Source: an uncultured Acidimicrobiales bacterium (lineage in GTDB: Bacteria; Actinomycetota; Acidimicrobiia; Acidimicrobiales; SZUA-35). From it: a stretch of DNA of 50,014 bases. The translations under genes and the position numbers were made by a program. The first letter of the stretch is position 1, and the number at the start of each line of letters is the position of its first letter. Shown piece by piece: positions 35,972-44,102 of this stretch. The DNA is taken from positions 1 through 50,014 of the forward strand of contig CALIFY010000011.1 in the NCBI GenBank assembly GCA_938021675.1, given 5' to 3'. The notes below the pieces were generated by a model, which was not told where the DNA came from, made no database searches, and saw only the letters and a list, made by a program, of their open reading frames with translations.

Positions 35972-37420
35972 TCAGTCAACAACGACCGGATGAAGAACGC
36001 AAAAGAGCAGACCGGGATCTCGCTGATCGCCTGAGGATAAGGCGACCGAATCCCCATCGCTCAGTTCCTGCCCGACGAGCGTGACGAGGATCACCGCGGC
36101 GACGACGGCACCGGCCACCGGGGCGACACCGACCGGAGAATCGCGCTCGATGAGGGCCGGAGGCGCCGGCCGCTCGTCGATCATGAGGTGAACGACGGCG
36201 GCGAACAGTCCGAGACCGACCGAGACCCACCACACCGGAAGGTAGCTGCTGGCTCGGTCGGCCAGTTCCCCGCCGATCCATGCGCCGCCGAATGCACCGA
36301 GCTGGTGCGACAAAAACACGATGCCAAACAAGGTCCCGGCGTGCGTGGTGCCGAACAACGTATTGACGATGCCGCCGGTCAACGGCACCGTGGCAAGCCA
36401 CAACAGCCCGATCGATGCGCCAAACACAATCACCGTTGCCCCCGACGTCGGAATCAACACGAACCCGGTGATGACAACCGCTCGCATGGCGTAGATGGCG
36501 GACAGAAGGTACGTCTTGGTCATTCGGCTGCCGAGGTACCCGGCGGTGAGAGAACCGATGATGTTGAACAGGCCGATGATGGCAAGGCCGGTCGTTGCGG
36601 CCCCCACCGTCACCCCGGCGTCACCGGCATAGGACACCAAATGAGTGCCGATGAACGTGACGTGGAACCCGCAAACGAAAAAGGCGGCGTTCAACAAAAC
36701 GAACGCTCGAGACCGAGCGGCCCGACGAAGCTCGGACCGGAGCGGGCTGGCAGCGACCGCCTGGCCATCGTCACCCGGCGTTGGCCGGGCCGACCCTTGT
36801 TGCTCACCAGCGTTGCCCCGCATGATCGGAGACAGCGCAGCGATAAGGACGACTATGGCCGCCATCACCACGACCGTCGATCGCCAGTCGACACTGCTCA
36901 AGAGTCGTTGAGCGAACGGAACGAGGAGGAACTGACCAACCGAGGCCATGGCCGTCACGATGCCAAGGGCCATCGGAACATGACGAGGCGGTGCCATTCG
37001 CCCGATGGCGGCCAGCACCAACGAGAAGCTGGCGGCTCCGGTTGCCACCCCGGTCAGCACGCCGGCCGACAAGATAAACAACCCTGTCGATTCGGCCGTC
37101 GACATGATCAGTAACGCCGCCGCGTAGCCAAGACCCCCCGACGCCAAAACCCGAGCCGATCCGAACCGGTCGGCGATGGCACCAGCGACCGGCTGACTCA
37201 AACCCCACAACAAGTTTTGGACGGCGATCGCCAGGCTGTACGTACCTCGATCGGTGCCGAGGCTGTCGATGACCGGGTCGAGGTAGACGCCGAACGTCGA
37301 CCTCACACCTAGGCCGATGGAACTCATCACGCTGCCAACGGCCACAACCACCAAGAGGTTGCGGCCGTTACGGGTTCGGATCGCGTTTTCGGGTCGGAAG
37401 ATCTTGGCGCTTACGGTCAT
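35972..37420 (-). CDS. MFS transporter
   Basis: This 482-aa protein has about 12 hydrophobic helices split by a cytoplasmic loop (about 195-235, GNAGEQQGSARPTPGDDGQA). The first half contains FGVYLDPVIDSLGTDRGTYS and QPVAGAIADRFGSARV, the second half GYLGSRMTKTYLLSAIY. It resembles the monocarboxylate/oxalate-formate-like MFS group, but I cannot name the substrate. I start at ATG 37420 (MTVSAKIFRPENA), because the upstream stretch lacks features and overlaps a divergent promoter. It lies opposite the HAD gene. Its C terminus has an extra helix and a short tail. Confidence 0.85.
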   Translation of the reverse strand: MTVSAKIFRPENAIRTRNGRNLLVVVAVGSVMSSIGLGVRSTFGVYLDPVIDSLGTDRGTYSLAIAVQNLLWGLSQPVAGAIADRFGSARVLASGGLGYAAALLIMSTAESTGLFILSAGVLTGVATGAASFSLVLAAIGRMAPPRHVPMALGIVTAMASVGQFLLVPFAQRLLSSVDWRSTVVVMAAIVVLIAALSPIMRGNAGEQQGSARPTPGDDGQAVAASPLRSELRRAARSRAFVLLNAAFFVCGFHVTFIGTHLVSYAGDAGVTVGAATTGLAIIGLFNIIGSLTAGYLGSRMTKTYLLSAIYAMRAVVITGFVLIPTSGATVIVFGASIGLLWLATVPLTGGIVNTLFGTTHAGTLFGIVFLSHQLGAFGGAWIGGELADRASSYLPVWWVSVGLGLFAAVVHLMIDERPAPPALIERDSPVGVAPVAGAVVAAVILVTLVGQELSDGDSVALSSGDQRDPGLLFCVLHPVVVD

Positions 37421-37540
37421 ATAAGACCGCCGAGTCTCCCACAGCTGCAAACGGAAACGAAACTGGCCGGCAGCCCATGGCGATTGGCCTTGCCACAAGC
37501 CGAGCATCAACGGCCGGCGCGCCGCCAATGGCGAAATCGA

Positions 37541-37546
37541 TACCCT
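37541..37546 (+). promoter_or_regulatory. Predicted -10 box before the HAD gene
   Basis: TACCCT is six bases before the ATG at 37553, with no ribosome binding site. This is consistent with a leaderless transcript starting in the divergent MFS/HAD gap. Confidence 0.33.
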
Positions 37547-37552
37547 TCACCC

Positions 37553-38329
37553 ATGACGATTCGGCTGATCGCCAGCGATCTCGACGGGACGCTACTGGCC
37601 CCCGACCATCAGCTGTCGGAGCGAACCATCACCGCCATCGCGTCGGCGCGAGCTGAGGGTATCGACGTGGTACCCGTTACCGGTCGTGGCCATCGAACCG
37701 CCATCGAGCTGATCCGCCATGCCGCCATCGACCTCGCCATTTGCTCGAATGGCGCGCTGGTCTACGACCTGCGAGCCGATCGGGTTACCGATACACGACC
37801 GATCGATGGGCCGATGGCCAGACAGGTCGTCGAGTCGATCCGGTCCAACATGCCGGAGGCATCCTTCGGTTGGGAGACCACGTCGGCGGTCAGTTTCGAA
37901 CCGGAGTTCCACACCGATCACCGATCGGGACAAGCGGCCGAAGAGACGATCGACGGCATCGATGGGGCGATCAAGCTATTCGTCCGACACCCCACGATCG
38001 TCGAGTCCGACCTGCAACATACGGTGGCTCCTCTACTCCCCCCTGGAATGGCGGTGTCTACCTCCGGGGCGCCCTTTGTCGAGGTCACGGCCGAAGGTGT
38101 CGACAAGGGAACCGCCCTGGCTGCATTGGCGACCGCCCGCGGCTTGACCAGCAACCAGGTCATCGCCTTCGGTGATCAAATGAACGATCTCTCCATGCTT
38201 GAGTGGGCCGGCACCGGGGTAGCCATGGGCAATGCGAGATCGGAAGCGCGTGAGATCGCCGATCGTGTGGCCCTGACCAATGCCGAAGACGGCGTTGCTC
38301 TCGTTATCGAGGAGATCCTGGTCAGCTGA
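37553..38329 (+). CDS. Cof-type HAD-IIB family hydrolase
   Basis: This 258-aa phosphatase has the nucleophile motif DLDGTLL with Asp9 and Asp11, motif II VVPVTGRGH (Thr/Ser-Gly-Arg), a Cof-type cap domain in the middle and the C-terminal IAFGDQMNDLSMLEWAG (metal-binding Asp pair). These enzymes dephosphorylate sugar phosphates, nucleotide or vitamin phosphates; the substrate is unknown. I start at 37553, since the upstream frame is Arg/Gln-rich and has no similarity. It ends 23 bases before the ligase gene. Confidence 0.9.
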   Translation: MTIRLIASDLDGTLLAPDHQLSERTITAIASARAEGIDVVPVTGRGHRTAIELIRHAAIDLAICSNGALVYDLRADRVTDTRPIDGPMARQVVESIRSNMPEASFGWETTSAVSFEPEFHTDHRSGQAAEETIDGIDGAIKLFVRHPTIVESDLQHTVAPLLPPGMAVSTSGAPFVEVTAEGVDKGTALAALATARGLTSNQVIAFGDQMNDLSMLEWAGTGVAMGNARSEAREIADRVALTNAEDGVALVIEEILVS

Positions 38330-38352
38330 CTTCGGTCTGATAAAACATCGAA

Positions 38353-39669
38353 ATGCACGGCACCGCAGGTAACGGCGAAGTGGGATACGAACCGATCGAG
38401 ACCGCATCGATCGATGAGCTTCGGGCAGTGCAAACCGAAAGACTCACGACGACGATAACGACGGCGTATGAGCGTGTTCCCCACTACCGCCAAGCGTTCG
38501 ACAACGCCGGTATGCGACCGGCCGACATACAACACCTAGACGACCTTCGGCATCTGCCGTTGTTGACGAAAGAAGATCTTCGACACAACTACCCATACGG
38601 CATGTTTGCCGTTCCCCGAGAGGAGGTCGTTCGGATCCACGCGTCGTCGGGGACGACCGGTACACCAACCGTCGTCGGGTATACGCGGGACGACATCGAC
38701 ACGTGGGCCACCGTGATGGCGCGCTCCATCGTGGCGGCCGGAGGGAGGCCGGGCGACGTGGCCCATATCGCCTACGGCTATGGCTTGTTCACCGGCGGGC
38801 TTGGGGCCCACTACGGCGCTGAGAAACTGGGATGCACGGTGATACCTGTTTCGGGTGGCCAAACCGAAAAGCAAGTCACGCTCATCACCGACCTCCAACC
38901 GCGAATCATCCTGGTCACGCCGTCGTACTGTCTTAACCTGATCGATGAGATGGAACGAACAGGGGTCGACCCCAAGTCGACATCGCTTGAGGTCGGCATC
39001 TTCGGGGCCGAGCCGTGGACCGACGAGCTGCGGCACGAGATCGAGGTGAGGCTTGGCATCGATGCGGTCGACATCTACGGCCTCTCAGAGGTTATGGGTC
39101 CCGGTGTGGCGCAAGAGTGCGTCGAGAGCAAAGACGGTCCAACCATCTGGGAAGATCATTTCTACCCGGAGATCATCGATCCGGATACCGGCGAGGTCTT
39201 GCCCGATGGCGTCGACGGCGAACTGGTCTTCACGTCTCTTACCAAGCAGGCGTTCCCCGTCATCAGATACCGGACTCGGGATCTGACCCGGTTGTTGCCC
39301 GGCACGGCGCGAACGATGCGGCGGATGGCCAGGATCACCGGACGATCAGATGACATGCTGATCGTCCGCGGGGTAAACGTATTCCCCTCTCAGATCGAAG
39401 CGGAGGTGCTCAAGGTGGACGGCCTCACGCCCCACTTCCTGATGGAGATCGGCACCGACGGCAACATGACTGCGATAACGGTCCGAGTCGAACGGCTACC
39501 GGACCTGGCCGGATCCTCACCCCGGCAGATGGCCGCCGATCGGCTACGTCGACATATCAAAGACAACGTCGGCATTTCGGCCGAGGTCATCGTCGAGAAC
39601 CCCCACTCGCTCCCCCGGTCCCAAGGCAAAGCACAACGGGTTGTCGACACCACCAGCGGCCAAACCTGA
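38353..39669 (+). CDS. Phenylacetate-CoA ligase family (AMP-forming) enzyme
   Basis: This 438-aa adenylating enzyme has the P-loop ASSGTTGTPTVVGYT (about 97-111), AYGYGLFTGGLGAHYG, DIYGLSEVMGPGVAQEC, the ATP-binding YRTRDLTRL segment and the C-terminal PRSQGKAQRVVD lysine motif. Length and motifs match phenylacetate-CoA ligase (PaaK), which activates phenylacetate with ATP and CoA. No other paa genes are nearby, so the substrate could be a different aryl acid. It overlaps no gene; the AEC-type gene follows by 31 bases. Confidence 0.88.
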   Translation: MHGTAGNGEVGYEPIETASIDELRAVQTERLTTTITTAYERVPHYRQAFDNAGMRPADIQHLDDLRHLPLLTKEDLRHNYPYGMFAVPREEVVRIHASSGTTGTPTVVGYTRDDIDTWATVMARSIVAAGGRPGDVAHIAYGYGLFTGGLGAHYGAEKLGCTVIPVSGGQTEKQVTLITDLQPRIILVTPSYCLNLIDEMERTGVDPKSTSLEVGIFGAEPWTDELRHEIEVRLGIDAVDIYGLSEVMGPGVAQECVESKDGPTIWEDHFYPEIIDPDTGEVLPDGVDGELVFTSLTKQAFPVIRYRTRDLTRLLPGTARTMRRMARITGRSDDMLIVRGVNVFPSQIEAEVLKVDGLTPHFLMEIGTDGNMTAITVRVERLPDLAGSSPRQMAADRLRRHIKDNVGISAEVIVENPHSLPRSQGKAQRVVDTTSGQT

Positions 39670-39700
39670 TGGCGGCCAACACCAACCACAGCCACACCTG

Positions 39701-40603
39701 ATGGCCATCTTCACCGTGGTGTTGGATGTACTTGCGCCGGTCGCGGTTCTGGTTCTGCTCGGGGCTGTCGCCGGGCCGCGACTCGGGGTCGAGGCTGGCT
39801 CACTCTCCCGGTTGGCCTACTGGATCTTCGGACCGGCGTTCGTCTTCGCCCTGTTGGCCGATGCCGACTTCGAGCGGTCGGTAGTCGTCCGGCTCATCCT
39901 CGCCGCCTTCGCCGGCATGGTGGCGGCCGGCCTGGTTGCCGGCCTTTGGGCCGCGCTCACCGGTGCCAGCTACGAGGTCGGGGCGGCCACGGTGATGACC
40001 GGCGTGTGGGGCAACGTCGGGAATGCCGGACTGGCCATCGTGGCCTTCGCCCTCGGCGACGACGCGCTTCCTCTCGCCGGGGTCTTGATGATCACGATCA
40101 ACCTAACAGCGCTAGTGCTTGGCGTCGGACTCGCCACCGCTCGATCCTCATCGATCGGGACCGCTATCTTTCGCGGTCTGTCGGCTCCGATGACCGTAGC
40201 CGGCGCCGCCGCCCTCGTTGTCAACTTGACCAACCTCGATGTACCCCTGCTGGCCGACCGGTCGATCGGGCTCATGGCCAACGCGCTCATTCCGGTCATG
40301 CTGTTTACGTTGGGGTTGCAGCTGCGGGCCAGCGGACGGCCCCGTTTCGGCGGAGACCTCGGTGTCGTCGTGTTAGCAAAGTTGGCGGTAGCACCACTCG
40401 CCGCAGGGTTGGTTGGCGCCAGGCTCGGTCTTTCCGGAGACGCCATACGGGCCGTCGTCATCCAATCCGCCATGCCCCCGGCGGTCTTCTGCATGGTCGT
40501 AGCCACCGAGAATGACTTGGTTCCGGATCGGGTAACCGCTGCGGTCGTTGTGACCACCCTGGCATCGATCGTCACCCTTCCCGTCGTCCTTTTGGTTGTC
40601 TAA
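39701..40603 (+). CDS. AEC-family permease (auxin efflux carrier-like)
   Basis: This 300-aa protein has about ten hydrophobic helices, starting MAIFTVVLDVLAPVAVLVLL, with the AEC signatures YWIFGPAFVFALLADADF, TGVWGNVGNAGLAIVAFALG and the C-terminal IQSAMPPAVFCMVVATEND. AEC carriers export or import organic acids such as malate. I start at ATG 39701, because the longer frame from 39641 overlaps the ligase gene. Its place behind the ligase suggests aryl-acid or organic-acid transport, but this is inference. Confidence 0.86.
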   Translation: MAIFTVVLDVLAPVAVLVLLGAVAGPRLGVEAGSLSRLAYWIFGPAFVFALLADADFERSVVVRLILAAFAGMVAAGLVAGLWAALTGASYEVGAATVMTGVWGNVGNAGLAIVAFALGDDALPLAGVLMITINLTALVLGVGLATARSSSIGTAIFRGLSAPMTVAGAAALVVNLTNLDVPLLADRSIGLMANALIPVMLFTLGLQLRASGRPRFGGDLGVVVLAKLAVAPLAAGLVGARLGLSGDAIRAVVIQSAMPPAVFCMVVATENDLVPDRVTAAVVVTTLASIVTLPVVLLVV

Positions 40604-40699
40604 CGCCAGCGGAAATCACCGTTGGCGTCGAGCCCGGGTGGCGACGTCGGGGTCCGGAAACCGCCGGCCATCGCCAGCGACCGAGCCTACGCTGGGGCC

Positions 40700-40732
40700 T
40701 GGTTACGTACTTGGTTACGTACTTGGTTACGC
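40700..40732. repeat. 12-bp tandem repeat before the PEP mutase-like gene
   Basis: The unit TGGTTACGTACT occurs at 40700-40711 and 40712-40723 and partly at 40724-40732, about 2.7 copies. Each complete copy holds a TACGTA palindrome. The repeat ends about ten bases before the strong GGAAGGAG ribosome binding site, so it lies in the leader or promoter. I see no gene in 40604-40753. Confidence 0.85.
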
Positions 40733-40753
40733 AGTTGACCGGAAGGAGTTGCT

Positions 40754-41599
40754 ATGGGCATCGATCGAGGAGCCGAGCTACGGGCGCTCCATGTCGCAGG
40801 TCGTCCGTTCATTCTGGCTAACGTCTGGGACGCAGGTTCGGCCCGGATGCTCGTGGCCCGCGGGGCGCGGGCTCTTGGCACGTCGTCGGCTGCCCATGCC
40901 TTCACCCTCGGCCGGCCCGATCTTGGCCAGGTAACTCGAGATGAAGCGCTCGCTCATGCTGAACAGCTGGTAGCTAGCGTGCCGGTACCGGTGTCCGGCG
41001 ATTTTGAAGACGGGTTTGGGGCCGATCCAGAGGTCGTCGCCGAAACCGTGCGGCTAGCGGCCGAAGTCGGTCTGGCGGGAATCTCCATCGAGGATACGGA
41101 TCTACCGGGGACCGAGCCGTATCGGTTCGAGTCGGCGGTAACCAGGATCGAGGCTGCTGTCGACGCTGCCCGGTCGTTGCCCGGCGACTTTGTTTTGTTG
41201 GCACGGGCCGATGGGGTGATGCATCGGTCCTACGACCTTGCGGAGGGAATTCGTCGAATCAAGGCGTTCGAGAAGGTCGGGGCCGACGCTGTTTACGTGC
41301 CGATGCCGCCAGGGGTTGACGGCTTGGCCGAGGTGTGCCGATCGGTAACAGCTCCGGTGAACGCCCTCGCTGCCGGTTCGTTCACCAAACTTTCCTATGA
41401 CCGATTCGCCGAGATCGGGGTGGCCCGAATCTCCCTCGGTTCCTCGCTGGCCAGACTCGTCCACCGCACGATCGACGACACCGCCAAAGCGCTGTTCGAG
41501 GACGGCGACTTCAGTCTCCTCGCCGACGGCATGTCCGGCGAGGACGTCGATTCGTTACTGATTGATCCGGGACACCTAGGCGAAGCCGGCCGCTCTTGA
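40754..41599 (+). CDS. Isocitrate lyase / PEP mutase superfamily enzyme
   Basis: This 281-aa protein has an alpha/beta barrel with ILANVWDAGSARMLVARGAR, the metal-binding VPVSGDFEDGFG, the substrate-loop ISIEDTDLPG and FVLLARADGVMHRSYD. The C-terminal region has VNALAAGSFTKLSYDRFAEI and helices. These enzymes make or break C-C or P-C bonds next to a carboxylate (for example PEP mutase, 2-methylisocitrate lyase); the length matches the short bacterial 'PEP mutase/ICL family' proteins of unknown substrate. The ATG at 40754 follows GGAAGGAG and the 12-bp repeats. Confidence 0.88.
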   Translation: MGIDRGAELRALHVAGRPFILANVWDAGSARMLVARGARALGTSSAAHAFTLGRPDLGQVTRDEALAHAEQLVASVPVPVSGDFEDGFGADPEVVAETVRLAAEVGLAGISIEDTDLPGTEPYRFESAVTRIEAAVDAARSLPGDFVLLARADGVMHRSYDLAEGIRRIKAFEKVGADAVYVPMPPGVDGLAEVCRSVTAPVNALAAGSFTKLSYDRFAEIGVARISLGSSLARLVHRTIDDTAKALFEDGDFSLLADGMSGEDVDSLLIDPGHLGEAGRS

Positions 41600-41609
41600 G
41601 CGGACCGAT

Positions 41610-42206
41610 TCAATCAGCGGCTGGTGTCTGGCGTGCGAGGTAGGCGATACCCCGTGGAGACAGCTCGTAGCCGATCTTGAGGCTCAGCGTGAGCCCCAGG
41701 TTCTTCAACTTGCGGACGTCGAGCTTGAACGGTTTGGTCTCCCGTCCGACCATCTCGGCCAAATCGGGCGCTCGTCGCCCAGGGTGGTCAGCGATCAAGC
41801 GAAGGGTGGCGTGGGTCCAGGGGCCATGGCCACTCGACCCATCGAACCGTTCGAGGCGGGTAGCGATCGCCTGGAGATCGTCGGCGCTCAGGTTATCATC
41901 GGCCGCTAGTACGGCCCGAGGGTCCGGCTCGTCGAGGAGGCGAAACTCCACCCGGTAGAGCGAGCGATCGGCGGCCGGCGGAGGAAGGGCAGCGTGAAGC
42001 TCTCCAACCGACGCGTACCCGGCCTTGACTGCGTCCTCAGTACCCAGCTGCTCGTGGTCGATCTGGTCGACAGAAATCACCTCTACCCGTCCCCCACCGG
42101 TCCGATAGGGCCGCCCGACAACGACGGTTGGCTTCTTCCACCGTCGGATGGCCACCGTGACCGAGCCGTCGCCAATTCCGGCCCAAAACGGCTTGGTAAA
42201 TCGCAT
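41610..42206 (-). CDS. ASCH/PUA-like N-terminal domain protein with C-terminal winged-helix-like part
   Basis: This 198-aa protein starts MRFTKPFWAGIGDGSVTVAI, then RPYRTGGGRVEVISVDQID, a beta-rich segment resembling ASCH/PUA domains that bind RNA or act in nucleotide handling. A central acidic helix region (LSADDLQAIATRLERFDG) and a C-terminal part (about 130-198, HATLRLIADHPGRRAPDLAE, then VRKLKNLGLTLSLKIGYELS) look like a winged helix. It converges on the PEP mutase-like gene ten bases away. The function is unknown; a regulatory or RNA-linked role is inference. Confidence 0.72.
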   Translation of the reverse strand: MRFTKPFWAGIGDGSVTVAIRRWKKPTVVVGRPYRTGGGRVEVISVDQIDHEQLGTEDAVKAGYASVGELHAALPPPAADRSLYRVEFRLLDEPDPRAVLAADDNLSADDLQAIATRLERFDGSSGHGPWTHATLRLIADHPGRRAPDLAEMVGRETKPFKLDVRKLKNLGLTLSLKIGYELSPRGIAYLARQTPAAD

Positions 42207-42219
42207 CAGCGGTGACCGT

Positions 42220-42297
42220 TCAGTTCCCGAAGAACCGGATCGGGGTGACCGGGGCGGCGGCGCGCTGTTCGGTGGCTAGGCCCTCGATGTCCAACAT
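42220..42297 (-). CDS. Possible 25-residue small ORF upstream of the ASCH-like gene
   Basis: ATG at 42297 opens MLDIEGLATEQRAAAPVTPI and ends at a TGA 13 bases before the ASCH-like start, on the same strand. A weak GGTAG precedes it. It could be a leader peptide or chance. No family is recognised. Confidence 0.22.
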   Translation of the reverse strand: MLDIEGLATEQRAAAPVTPIRFFGN

Positions 42298-42458
42298 CTC
42301 TACCACACGGGCAGCCTACTGCGAACGGGCGTTTCCAAATGGGTGAACCGCAAGAGAGCCGGCGCCTGGGCCGGCGACGACCGGCGCCGGCCGGGTCTAC
42401 CCTCGGGGGTATTGTCGGCATGCCGAAGCGGCGTCGACGGAACCGAACCGGAGAGCAC

Positions 42459-43037
42459 ATGATGAGCAGAGTCCTGAAGATCTCGATCGCCGCGTTGCTG
42501 TTAGTCGCCGCGAGCTGCGGAAGTGACGACTCGACCACCGACGAGGCGACCGACGCCGTGGCCAACGCAACCGAGACCGGCGACGAGGTGCTCGAAGATG
42601 CAACGGCCGACGTCGACGATGCCGGGAGCGGGGAAGCGGCCGAAGCGGAAGCGGCCGTGGCTGCCGGAGCAGCCGGCGACCTCACGATCTCCAGCATCAC
42701 CTTCGACACTTCAGAGGTAGAGATCGCCAACAACACCGACGCCGACATCGATCTCTCGACGTTCCACTTCTGCAATCGCCCTGATTACGCTCAGATCGGC
42801 GATGCGCCCGTCGTTCCGGCCGGTGGCTCGGTAACCGTCACATCACCGGTGGCGATACCGCTTGAGAGCGGCGAGCTCGGTCTGTACTCCGAGGCCAGCT
42901 TCGATAACCCCGATGCCATCGTGGCCTACGTCGAGTGGGGCGAAGGCGAGCACGGTCGCTCCCAGGTGGCCGTCGACGCCGGCATTCACGATGGAACGCC
43001 GGCCATTGTCGACGGCGGAATCTTGATCGGCGGCTAG
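42459..43037 (+). CDS. Secreted lipoprotein with lamin-tail-like C-terminal domain
   Basis: This 192-aa protein starts MMSRVLKISIAALLLVAASC, a lipoprotein signal peptide with the lipid-anchored Cys at position 20. Then comes an Asp/Ala/Glu-rich linker (about 21-70) and a compact C-terminal beta-rich domain (VEIANNTDADIDLSTFHFCN, VPAGGSVTVTSP) that resembles lamin-tail-domain folds. It ends GGILIGG. ATG 42459 follows GGAG. Its substrate or partner is unknown; it probably faces the outside of the membrane. Confidence 0.78.
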   Translation: MMSRVLKISIAALLLVAASCGSDDSTTDEATDAVANATETGDEVLEDATADVDDAGSGEAAEAEAAVAAGAAGDLTISSITFDTSEVEIANNTDADIDLSTFHFCNRPDYAQIGDAPVVPAGGSVTVTSPVAIPLESGELGLYSEASFDNPDAIVAYVEWGEGEHGRSQVAVDAGIHDGTPAIVDGGILIGG

Positions 43038-43066
43038 CCGCACACCAGCTTTCCTATCGTTGGAAC

Positions 43067-43145
43067 GGCCATGGCCCCTGGGATCTTATGACACCGGGAG
43101 CCATGGCCGATTACGTCTGGGCTGAGTCGAGCCGTATTGGCTCGA
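43067..43145. terminator. Two hairpins between converging genes
   Basis: GGCCATGGCCCCTGG (43067-43081) pairs with CCGGGAGCCATGGCC (43094-43108), 15 positions with two mismatches that could be wobble pairs. TCGAGCC (43127-43133) pairs perfectly with GGCTCGA (43139-43145). They lie between the lipoprotein stop and the YciI-like stop, where bidirectional terminators are expected. No T runs are seen. Confidence 0.4.
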
Positions 43146-43164
43146 TGTATCTGGCGATTGGCCT

Positions 43165-43482
43165 CTAGATGTCGATCGCTTCGGAGACTTGCACCCGTCC
43201 GCCGCCGGCGAGAACAGGGCAACCTTTTGCGATGTCGCATGCTGCTTCCATGCTGTCGGCAGAAACGATCCCGTAGCCACCGAGCTCGGCCGCCGGGCCG
43301 CCGGAGTCGGCCGAGCCGTCCGGGCCGACCGTCACATGCTGAGCAAATGGGTTCCCGGGGTCGACGAAACCGTTCCGTTCATCGGACATCCATGCGCCCC
43401 ACGCCGCCATCTGCTGCTCTTGCTCTTCCGGGGTCTCCGCCATTCCGGCGCCACCGTGATAGGTGAATACATACTTCGTCAC
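43165..43482 (-). CDS. YciI-like (YCII-related domain) protein
   Basis: This 105-aa protein starts at a GTG (43482) that follows GAGGAG; a longer upstream frame lacks similarity. VTKYVFTYHGGAGMAETPEE and WGAWMSDERNGFVDPGNPFA, then GGYGIVSADSMEAACDIAKG, match the small alpha-beta YCII-related (DGPF) family, which occurs near sigma-70 genes and in metabolic clusters. The catalytic role is not known. Confidence 0.82.
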   Translation of the reverse strand: MTKYVFTYHGGAGMAETPEEQEQQMAAWGAWMSDERNGFVDPGNPFAQHVTVGPDGSADSGGPAAELGGYGIVSADSMEAACDIAKGCPVLAGGGRVQVSEAIDI

Positions 43483-43606
43483 GACTTCTTCTCCTCGTAG
43501 GTCGGGCGGGACGATCGTCCCCCTCTCACCCCCACGACGATCGGCACCGGACGACATCGACACCTCGACCCAAAAAATCTTCGGCCACGAGCAGGAGAAC
43601 GCAGAA

Positions 43607-43645
43607 GGCCCGATCACAACACCAAAACCGGTGTGCAATCGGGCC
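43607..43645 (-). terminator. Hairpin terminator after rpsJ
   Basis: GGCCCGAT (43607-43614) pairs with ATCGGGCC (43638-43645), with further inner pairs (CACC/GGTG). It lies about 30 bases past the rpsJ stop. The arm extension AGAAG/CTTCT-like on both sides makes it potentially bidirectional. The T tract is weak, so it may be only partly efficient. It supports rpsJ as the end of its transcript. Confidence 0.55.
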
Positions 43646-43676
43646 CTCTTCGCGAAGCTGAGCTCTGGCGGCGGAA

Positions 43677-43994
43677 CTACAGCTCCTGGATTTTCAGTTC
43701 GATATCGACACCGGCCGGCAGCTCTAGCCGCTGCAGAGAGTCGACGGTTTTTGGGTTTGGTTCCAAGATGTCGATGAGCCGCTTGTGGATCCGCATCTCA
43801 AAGTGCTCGCGTGAGTCCTTATCTTTGTGAGGTGAGCGGATCACACAAAAACGATGCTTCTCGGTAGGAAGCGGGATCGGTCCCCGAAACTCGGCGTTTG
43901 TCCGAGCGACGGTTTCAACGATCTTCTTGGTCGACTGGTCGACAATCTCATGATCGTAGGCTTTAAGTCGAATTCGGATCTTCTGCTTGCTCAT
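43677..43994 (-). CDS. rpsJ: 30S ribosomal protein S10
   Basis: S10 (105 aa; NusE) also takes part in transcription antitermination with Nus[41 protein letters not shown] and [20 protein letters not shown] identify it. It normally heads the S10 operon, but here it ends the str-type group and is followed by a hairpin and 8 kb of other genes. It lies about 108 bases after tuf. Confidence 0.96.
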   Translation of the reverse strand: MSKQKIRIRLKAYDHEIVDQSTKKIVETVARTNAEFRGPIPLPTEKHRFCVIRSPHKDKDSREHFEMRIHKRLIDILEPNPKTVDSLQRLELPAGVDIELKIQEL

Positions 43995-44102
43995 CGTCTA
44001 TCCATGGTTTCTTGTCAATCCCTAGTTCTTAGGCAGCCGCAGCTGATAGTGAGGCTTCACCGAACGCCCAAGGAACTGAGGGGCAAGCGAAGCAAGGCAT
44101 CT

